Source: a virus
Reading direction: 5' to 3' (one strand)
Virus record (IMG/VR): IMGVR_UViG_3300033571_004799
Location: 1 to 36,678 of that record
DNA: 36,678 nt
Each line of letters begins with the position of its first letter. Within the stretch, counting starts at the first letter, position 1. The notes below the pieces were generated by a model. That model did no database searches, had not been told where the DNA came from, and worked only from the letters and a program-made list of their open reading frames with translations. A program made the translations under genes and the position numbers. Below, in pieces: positions 32,765 through 36,678 of the stretch.

Positions 32765-33360
32765 GGTTCATTGTTCTGACAGTACTGCTGTGCGGCTGTT
32801 CTGTTTTTACAAAAACGCCTGAAATCCCCGTAGTTGTTTCTAACAATGGTCAAAAGGATGCGTACATCGCCAAGGTCGAAGAAGTCGTCTCTGAGTCGGC
32901 TTCTGCTCTCACTGCTGTCGCTCCTTCCGTTCCTGTTGGAGTCCCTAGAGAAATTGTCAAAGGGCAAGTCGAAAGACTGAGCGGCATCAGCAAGCCTACG
33001 GACGCTCGCATCAAAGAGTACGAGCGTATCATCAGGGATAAAGACCTTAAGGCCGCAGAGGATGACAAGAAGCGAGCGGCTAAGGTTGATGAAGAGACCA
33101 ATAAACTGTGGGCAGAAGTAGAGAAGAAAGACAAGATGCTAACAGAAGCAATCGCAGTACGAGAAGAAGCAAAACGGCAGTTGCAAGAAGAGCGTAAAAC
33201 AAAACTAACTCTCCAAGCGTCTCTGGCTTGTTTAGGGTTATTAGTATTTGGAGTTTTGGTAACCGCATTTGCTCCGTCAATTTTTCTTAAAAGGGCTGGT
33301 ATAATTGTAGTGGTGTTAGCCGTACTGCTTGAAGGATTGCTCCTCTGGTATACCTCTTGA
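32761..33360 (+). CDS. Lipoprotein with C-terminal membrane segments, spanin-like
   Basis: The 199-residue product starts with a lipoprotein signal (MRFIVLTVLLCGCS, lipobox LCGC, modified Cys 13). A periplasmic region with a long charged coiled coil follows (about 80-148). Two hydrophobic segments lie at about 150-171 (LQASLACLGLLVFGVLVTAF) and 179-197 (GIIVVVLAVLLEGLLLWY). A lipidated N-terminus with a membrane-anchored C-terminus is the build of a unimolecular spanin, which joins outer and inner membranes at the last step of lysis in Gram-negative hosts. Known ones have one C-terminal membrane segment, whereas this has two. The gene is two genes after the holin and coupled by ATGA. Confidence 0.6.
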   Translation: MRFIVLTVLLCGCSVFTKTPEIPVVVSNNGQKDAYIAKVEEVVSESASALTAVAPSVPVGVPREIVKGQVERLSGISKPTDARIKEYERIIRDKDLKAAEDDKKRAAKVDEETNKLWAEVEKKDKMLTEAIAVREEAKRQLQEERKTKLTLQASLACLGLLVFGVLVTAFAPSIFLKRAGIIVVVLAVLLEGLLLWYTS

Positions 33361-33489
33361 CATAGGATGTCATCAGGTAACACTGACAAGGCTTCTGCTT
33401 GTGAAGGGTGGGCTTTGTATGTGCGTTGTGCCTTTGGGGCGAGCAGAGGAAGTGTCCTAGCCAACCCTTCATGGCTAGGATGCGTTTAC
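33361..33489. other. Convergent intergenic region with competing RNA structures
   Basis: The + strand operon ends at 33360 and the - strand operon ends at the tRNA starting at 33490. The gap holds TTGACATAGGATGTCA (an inverted repeat TGACAT/ATGTCA), then a 12-of-13 complementarity between 33402-33414 and 33459-33471, and the hairpin at 33455-33480. A 42-codon ORF (33367-33495) crosses these structures and is not accepted as a gene. Confidence 0.65.
33455..33480. terminator. Hairpin at convergent operon junction
   Basis: TCCTAGCCA (33455-33463) pairs perfectly with TGGCTAGGA (33472-33480) over an 8-base loop. It lies where two operons converge and can act on transcripts of either strand. T-tracts are absent on the + side, so it may need Rho or act as an RNA-stability hairpin. 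Confidence 0.55.
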
Positions 33490-33565
33490 TGGTAGGCGTG
33501 GAGGGAGTTGAACCCTCGACTTAACCCTTATAAAGAGTCCACTCTAACCGCTGAGTTACACGCCC
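33490..33565 (-). tRNA. tRNA-Ile (anticodon UAU)
   Basis: The - strand folds as a 76-base cloverleaf with encoded CCA. Acceptor GGGCGTG pairs with CACGCCT (one G-T pair). The D stem ACTC/GAGT, anticodon loop TTTATAA (anticodon TAT, reads ATA) and T arm GAGGG-TTCAACT-CCCTC are clear. A UAU anticodon is uncommon in bacteria, which usually read ATA with a modified CAU, so the phage supplies a distinct decoder. Confidence 0.92.
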
Positions 33566-33573
33566 AGTAAAGG

Positions 33574-33646
33574 TGCGGGAGATGGGAGTCGAACCCACAA
33601 AGAGCGGATTTTAAGTCCGATGCGTCTGCCATTTCGCCACTCCCGC
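33574..33646 (-). tRNA. tRNA-Leu-like (anticodon UAA) lacking the long variable arm
   Basis: The - strand folds with acceptor GCGGGAG/CTCCCGC, D stem GCG/CGC, anticodon loop CTTAAAA (anticodon TAA, reads TTA) and T arm GTGGG-TTCGACT-CCCAT. The discriminator is A and CCA is not encoded. The D arm resembles leucine tRNAs, but the variable region is only 5 bases, giving a 73-base class I body. Bacterial leucine tRNAs normally carry a long variable arm, so this is either reduced or of unusual charging identity. Confidence 0.85.
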
Positions 33647-33652
33647 TAAACT

Positions 33653-33979
33653 TCAGTCATCGTCCTCTTCGTCCCATTCGGTAGGCTCTTCGTTCCATTC
33701 GGTCTCCAGTTTCTCACGCTCGATGACGGGACGAGGAATAGGCATATAGGGTATGCTACGCTCCGTATTGAAGTCAACGACCTGAGAGGCTTGGTCATAG
33801 GTCAGGGAGTCCTTGGTCATGTACGCCTCGATAAGGGAGTCGTAGTCATAGATGATGCCACCAGTATGGAGGCACTTGCCAGAGATGGCGTTGTCCAGCC
33901 ATTCCCTAGGCTCTAGGAAGGTACAACCCTTGTAGAGTTCGTCATTTTCCTTGATGTCTGCTTTTGAAACTTTTCGCAT
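33653..33979 (-). CDS. Hypothetical acidic-tailed protein, 108 residues
   Basis: The product has a basic start (MRKVSKADIK), a segment DSLIEAYMTKDSLTYDQASQVVDF and a very acidic C-terminus (WNEEPTEWDEEDDD). No family is recognised. The start overlaps the end of the winged-helix-like gene upstream by 38 bases, and the stop is 6 bases before the tRNA-Leu on this strand. Acidic-tailed small phage proteins sometimes mimic DNA or bind host proteins, but nothing here proves that. Confidence 0.65.
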   Translation of the reverse strand: MRKVSKADIKENDELYKGCTFLEPREWLDNAISGKCLHTGGIIYDYDSLIEAYMTKDSLTYDQASQVVDFNTERSIPYMPIPRPVIEREKLETEWNEEPTEWDEEDDD

Positions 33980-34253
33980 TGGCTTTGGTCTTGAATTTAT
34001 AGACGGGAATTTTTCTTACGAACACTCCGTTTGTGCTTCTTCTTACGAACCTTATCTCCAGTTCGTTTCTTTGGATGCTTTCGCTTATCCATCTTTGAGT
34101 AACACGCTGGACAGTGTTGTACTTCTTCGCAAGGTCGGCTGAAGAGAAGAAACCATTCGGCATCGGCTCTTCCTTTACAGCCCTGTAGCGGCTCTTGAAC
34201 CCTCTCAGGTTGCTGAGTTCGTTCAGGAACACATTCGTATCTAGTTTCTTCAT
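33942..34253 (-). CDS. Small winged-helix-like DNA-binding protein, 103 residues
   Basis: The ATG at 34253 overlaps the stop of the phosphoesterase gene (ATGA), so I prefer it over an in-frame ATG at 34313. Residues about 38-60 (SSADLAKKYNTVQRVTQRWI) form a helix-turn-helix, followed by a strand-loop-strand wing (FVRRSTNGVFVRKIPVYKF) and a basic tail. It probably binds DNA as a regulator. The family cannot be named further. Confidence 0.65.
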   Translation of the reverse strand: MKKLDTNVFLNELSNLRGFKSRYRAVKEEPMPNGFFSSADLAKKYNTVQRVTQRWISESIQRNELEIRFVRRSTNGVFVRKIPVYKFKTKANAKSFKSRHQGK

Positions 34254-34999
34254 TTTGCTTCTTGAGGGTAGATGAACTTGTCGCCGACCCTGTGGATTTG
34301 CCATATCTTCCAATTCTTACCTTCCACATATCCACAGAGCCATCCTGTACCCCACTCAGATGTTCCAAGACGATTTTTGGCATATCGCATCTCACGCTTT
34401 CGTGAAAGGTGACCCCCGCAAAAACCAACAACACCGCCGTGTTTTCTGGCGTTGACACAGGCAATTCGATGGAGGTGTCCCATCGTAACTGCTCCTCCAG
34501 ATACTCCGTAGAACTCAGCGTGTTCTTGTACTGAGTATCTGTTGACAGTGTACCCATGCACGATAGCGACTGGGCCGAGCCTGAAGACTCCTTCGTCTGC
34601 GTGATAGGGGAGAATAGTCTTACAGCCAACATCTTTAAGGAAGTTGTCAATGTCTTCCATAAGATGATGGCAGTAGTCTTTAACGATTGCATTGGTTGTA
34701 GCATAGAAGATGTTCTCAGGTCTTTCGCAGTGGTTGCCCTTCAGGTATCTGGTGGGCTTAAGGTGACGGATGAATTTCTTGCCCCACTTGATGTCGTCTT
34801 CAAGCGACTCCGACTGTTCGTTGGCACTAGCACCGCCACGGATGGAGCGGAAATCGAACCCGTCTCCAGCATGGACGATTTCATCAGGCTGATACCACTG
34901 GATGAAGTCGAACAGGGCTTTGGCGGCATCCCAGTCCACCATGTCCCCGTGGTTGTCGGAGACTATGATGAACTTTATCTTTTTTTCTTTTTTTGGCAT
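34250..34999 (-). CDS. Calcineurin-like metallophosphoesterase
   Basis: The 249-residue product has the full metallophosphoesterase motif set: D15-x-H17 (SDNHGD), G45-D46 (AGDGFDF), G88-N89-H90 (GNH), H148 (VHGY) and G174-H175-L-H177 (GHLH). These residues bind two metal ions and would hydrolyse phosphomono- or diesters, possibly on nucleotides or DNA ends. The exact substrate is not given by sequence. A polyA stretch at its start overlaps the preceding ORF by 25 bases and contains a dnaX-type slippery heptamer. The winged-helix gene overlaps its stop. The context is a nucleic-acid metabolism operon. Confidence 0.92.
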   Translation of the reverse strand: MPKKEKKIKFIIVSDNHGDMVDWDAAKALFDFIQWYQPDEIVHAGDGFDFRSIRGGASANEQSESLEDDIKWGKKFIRHLKPTRYLKGNHCERPENIFYATTNAIVKDYCHHLMEDIDNFLKDVGCKTILPYHADEGVFRLGPVAIVHGYTVNRYSVQEHAEFYGVSGGAVTMGHLHRIACVNARKHGGVVGFCGGHLSRKREMRYAKNRLGTSEWGTGWLCGYVEGKNWKIWQIHRVGDKFIYPQEAK

Positions 35000-35100
35000 A
35001 GTTCGTATTGTAGAAGTTTGTAGCGTAGGTTCGTTACCTCGTCAGTAAGGTACTGCATGGCCTTTACCATGTCTCCGAACTTCACAGTGGCTTCGTCCAT
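34975..35100 (-). CDS. Hypothetical coiled-coil protein, 41 residues
   Basis: The ATG at 35100 opens MDEATVKFGDMVKAMQYL, which continues as a helical segment and ends with CQKKKKR. An upstream ATG at 35217 exists, but the extra 39 residues (Pro/Gly/Ala-rich) overlap the preceding gene and look like out-of-frame translation. The C-terminal lysine run is encoded by two A7 tracts that overlap the phosphoesterase start, where a -1 slip would fuse the two products. No family is recognised. Confidence 0.5.
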   Translation of the reverse strand: MDEATVKFGDMVKAMQYLTDEVTNLRYKLLQYELCQKKKKR

Positions 35101-35255
35101 TTGTTGAGGGACAACAGGTATTCCCATCGCTCCTTTGCCCACTTCTGGTGCAGGTCTACTTTCTTCTGCTCCGTTGGAGTCAGCCCCTGCTTCTGGAATG
35201 GTTTTCCTTTTCCGCATAGTCCTCGTTTGTTGCCTAGTTTTTTACTTGGCTTCAT
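35082..35255 (-). CDS. Hypothetical small basic protein, 57 residues
   Basis: The ATG at 35255 overlaps the end of the 132-residue gene by 14 bases. The product is basic at the N-terminus (MKPSKKLGNKRGLCGKGK) and helical at the C-terminus (EQKKVDLHQKWAKERWEYLL). An ATG 11 codons upstream is possible. It overlaps the following 41-codon gene by 19 bases. No family is recognised. Confidence 0.5.
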   Translation of the reverse strand: MKPSKKLGNKRGLCGKGKPFQKQGLTPTEQKKVDLHQKWAKERWEYLLSLNKWTKPL

Positions 35256-35640
35256 AGATGCCCATATTCGGAGGAATAGGCCCGACATAGGGTTTCTTGA
35301 TTGTGTTTAGCCAGCATCCGTGCCAGTGCTGTGCTTCAATCTGCCAGTAGTGCAGGGCTTGACTCAGTTGGATGACTGCTCTTTTACACTCATCGGGATT
35401 GGCATAGTTCGGTTCCTCAAAGCAGTCAGTATCAGTTCTGCGTCCTTGACGGAAAGACTCACATACTTCTGAAAGGGACTCTTCCTTGCCTTCCCTAGTA
35501 GGTAGGACAAACGGACATCCACTGGTAGTACGGATTTCTTGGACTTTGGAGGCGTTGTGGAGGACATTGATAAGTTCTTCTACGGAGATGCCTAGCATAT
35601 AGGCACACCCCTTTAGGCTGTTCTGCTTCGTGTGGTTCAC
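35242..35640 (-). CDS. Hypothetical protein, 132 residues (GTG start)
   Basis: The GTG at 35640 overlaps the stop of the endolysin gene as GTGA. The N-terminus (KGCAYMLGISVEELINVLHNASKVQEI) is helical. The C-terminal third has ECKRAVIQLSQALHYWQIEAQHWHG. Several Cys and His residues are scattered without a metal-site pattern I recognise. No family is assigned. Coupling to the endolysin suggests co-expression. Confidence 0.65.
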   Translation of the reverse strand: MNHTKQNSLKGCAYMLGISVEELINVLHNASKVQEIRTTSGCPFVLPTREGKEESLSEVCESFRQGRRTDTDCFEEPNYANPDECKRAVIQLSQALHYWQIEAQHWHGCWLNTIKKPYVGPIPPNMGIYEAK

Positions 35641-36053
35641 AGGATGTTCCTAGCCCGATTGAGGGCAGGGTAGTCTAGGTTGGTATTGAAGCCGTGTTTC
35701 ATAGCCCCGCTGAAGCCCATAGCGTAGCACATATAGACACGCAACGCAGTAGGCTTGATGCCGTTGGCCTTGAGGCGTTCGACAAGCCACTCGCAGTGCC
35801 ATTGGGCTACCTGACGGGCGATAGGGTAGTTGAAGGCGTTGGACTTGTTGTAGTCCCAGTTGGCGTAGTTACGCTTACAGGCATCGACCCAAGCCTCACG
35901 CTTCATCTGGAAGCATCCGAGACTTTGGCCTTTGTCTCCTACAGCAGTACAGCGTTCGCTGGACTCGATGACGGCTAATTTATCCAAAAAGCCGTCCGTA
36001 ATTTCCATAGCCTGTGCTTGGATGCACAGGGCAAGGAGGAGTGCGTATTTCAT
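35637..36053 (-). CDS. Exported endolysin, lytic transglycosylase (SLT-like)
   Basis: The 138-residue product begins with a signal peptide (MKYALLLALCIQAQA, likely cut after residue 15). A lysozyme-fold lytic transglycosylase follows: catalytic Glu E30 in AVIESSE, then GDKGQSLGCFQM, the usual ES...G..S.G.FQ pattern, and later AMGFSGAMKHG. It would cut peptidoglycan glycan strands. With its own export signal it need not depend on the holin for access. It sits on the opposite strand, in the operon with the recombination genes and away from holin and spanin-like genes, so it may serve another purpose such as superinfection control or slow wall remodelling. Confidence 0.85.
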   Translation of the reverse strand: MKYALLLALCIQAQAMEITDGFLDKLAVIESSERCTAVGDKGQSLGCFQMKREAWVDACKRNYANWDYNKSNAFNYPIARQVAQWHCEWLVERLKANGIKPTALRVYMCYAMGFSGAMKHGFNTNLDYPALNRARNIL

Positions 36054-36061
36054 TGGGAAAA

Positions 36062-36133
36062 TGTCCCTGCTAGGAATTGAACCTAGATATTCTGCTTAGA
36101 AGGCAGATGTTCTATCCATTGAACTACAGGGAC
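36062..36133 (-). tRNA. tRNA-Arg (anticodon UCU)
   Basis: The - strand folds as a 72-base cloverleaf without encoded CCA. Acceptor GTCCCTG/CAGGGAC, D stem GTTC/GAAC, anticodon stem TCTGC/GCAGA with loop CTTCTAA (anticodon TCT, reads AGA) and T arm CTAGG-TTCAATT-CCTAG are all fully paired. AGA is visibly common in the virion genes. It lies between the ERF-like gene and the endolysin gene. Confidence 0.95.
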
Positions 36134-36141
36134 AAGGTCAG

Positions 36142-36678
36142 TTAGAACGGAACTTCGTCTTGGGTTTCGGGTTCGCCTTCCTCGCCACGCTCCTTGATAG
36201 CCCAGAGAGCCTGTGCGGACTTCTTGAGGGACAAGTCCTTCGGGCCGACCTTGCCAGTCTTTTCCCACGGCTTCGGCTCCCACTTGTTCGCCCAGTAGTC
36301 GAGGTCAGCGAGCGGCAGGTTGTTCAGGGTAGTACCCTTGTTCTTGCCGAACGGCACGGGCAGGTCGAAGTCGATGCTGACTCCAGCCGCAGGAGCGGCA
36401 GGGGCGGCAGGAGCGGCCTTCTTGACAGGGGCAGGAGCAGAGGCGGTCTTGACCACCCTGTCGGCTTCACAGTCATCATCCGTGGTAGCCAGACCCCCGA
36501 TGGAGGCCAGACAGTAGCGTCTCAGGTAGGTCAGGATAGCACCAGCCTGTTGACCAGTGGCCTGTTCGCCTACGGGGACGATGCACGAGGACTCGATGCT
36601 CGTGCCGTTCTTGTGGGCGATGATGGTCTTGATGCCGATGCCGTTGTCGTGGTACTCAGAGGTCGGCAGTTGGATGAC
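36142..36678 (-). CDS. ERF-type single-strand annealing protein, C-terminal part, with an added 'FGKxKG' domain
   Basis: The frame is open to the right edge, so the N-terminus is missing. The visible 178 residues start inside an ERF-type domain: a strand-rich part, then GQQAGAILTYLRRYCLASIGGLATTDDDCEAD, close to the ERF pattern of a TY.RRY helix and a D-rich loop. A Pro/Ala-rich linker (APAPVKKAAPAAPAAPAAG) leads to a second domain (VPFGKNKGTTLNNLPLADLDYW) that resembles the DUF3820 type, and the end is acidic (DEVPF). ERF proteins anneal single strands in phage recombination, and the acidic tail may bind an SSB-like partner. It marks the start of the replication/recombination side of the genome. 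Confidence 0.82.
   Translation of the reverse strand, partial: VIQLPTSEYHDNGIGIKTIIAHKNGTSIESSCIVPVGEQATGQQAGAILTYLRRYCLASIGGLATTDDDCEADRVVKTASAPAPVKKAAPAAPAAPAAGVSIDFDLPVPFGKNKGTTLNNLPLADLDYWANKWEPKPWEKTGKVGPKDLSLKKSAQALWAIKERGEEGEPETQDEVPF

Noticed and set aside
33357-33385. Third copy of the TTGACA promoter at the end of the late operon
   Set aside because: TTGACA overlaps the stop codon and forms an inverted repeat, but there is no GATTAGT block, no good -10 and no downstream + strand gene.
33367-33495. 42-codon ORF in the convergent gap
   Set aside because: It crosses the terminator-like hairpin and runs into the tRNA-Ile 3' end on the other strand. The composition is better explained by RNA structure.
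35101-35217. N-terminal extension of the 41-residue ORF to an ATG at 35217
   Set aside because: The extra residues are Pro/Gly/Ala-rich and overlap the 57-codon gene in another frame. The shorter start gives compact, slightly overlapping genes as in the rest of the operon.

Overview
The window is part of a tailed double-stranded DNA phage genome with a short-tail (podovirus-type) virion programme. The evidence is a contiguous late operon on the + strand: large terminase, a long portal, scaffold, major capsid protein, tail adaptor, a tail nozzle-like protein, a fibre-like protein, then four genes in the order of the T7 internal virion (DNA ejection) proteins gp13-gp16. The last of these is a giant 3649-residue protein. 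Holin and lysis-like genes follow. The host cannot be named from sequence. Few genes have a Shine-Dalgarno site, and eight junctions are exact TAATG stop/start overlaps, so translation is probably coupled. Four phage tRNAs (Thr-UGU, Ile-UAU, Leu-UAA, Arg-UCU) all read A-ending codons, which suggests a host whose tRNA pool serves those codons poorly.

Layout. 1-1650: a few small early-type genes on the + strand, including a member of the small phage family often labelled 'phosphoglycerate kinase', and very short membrane peptides. 1650-2040: an intergenic region unlike the rest, with G-tracts, three 23-bp-spaced G6/palindrome repeats, a 12-bp tandem repeat, an A/T-rich segment, a TTGACA box and a DnaA-box match. 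It is a candidate replication origin and/or late control region. 2033-3502: a putative DNA-binding protein, small basic proteins, a 17-residue Cys/Lys microprotein, tRNA-Thr and a NUMOD4-HNH homing endonuclease. 3495-33360: the virion and lysis operon. 33361-33490: a structured convergent junction. 33490-36678, - strand: tRNA-Ile, tRNA-Leu, an acidic protein, a winged-helix-like protein, a metallophosphoesterase, small proteins, an exported lytic transglycosylase, tRNA-Arg and the C-terminal part of an ERF-type single-strand annealing protein that runs off the window.

How it fits together. The - strand genes look like the downstream end of a replication/recombination operon that also carries the muralytic enzyme. 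The + strand operon makes the particle, the ejection apparatus and the holin/spanin-like proteins. The two operons converge at about 33.4 kb on a hairpin that has a competing upstream pairing partner. The least explained parts are the origin-like repeats, the giant ejected protein (atypical zincin-like site and repeated modules), the tyrosine-rich repeat protein, the spanin-like lipoprotein, the leucine-type tRNA without its long variable arm, and the possible -1 frameshift site before the phosphoesterase.
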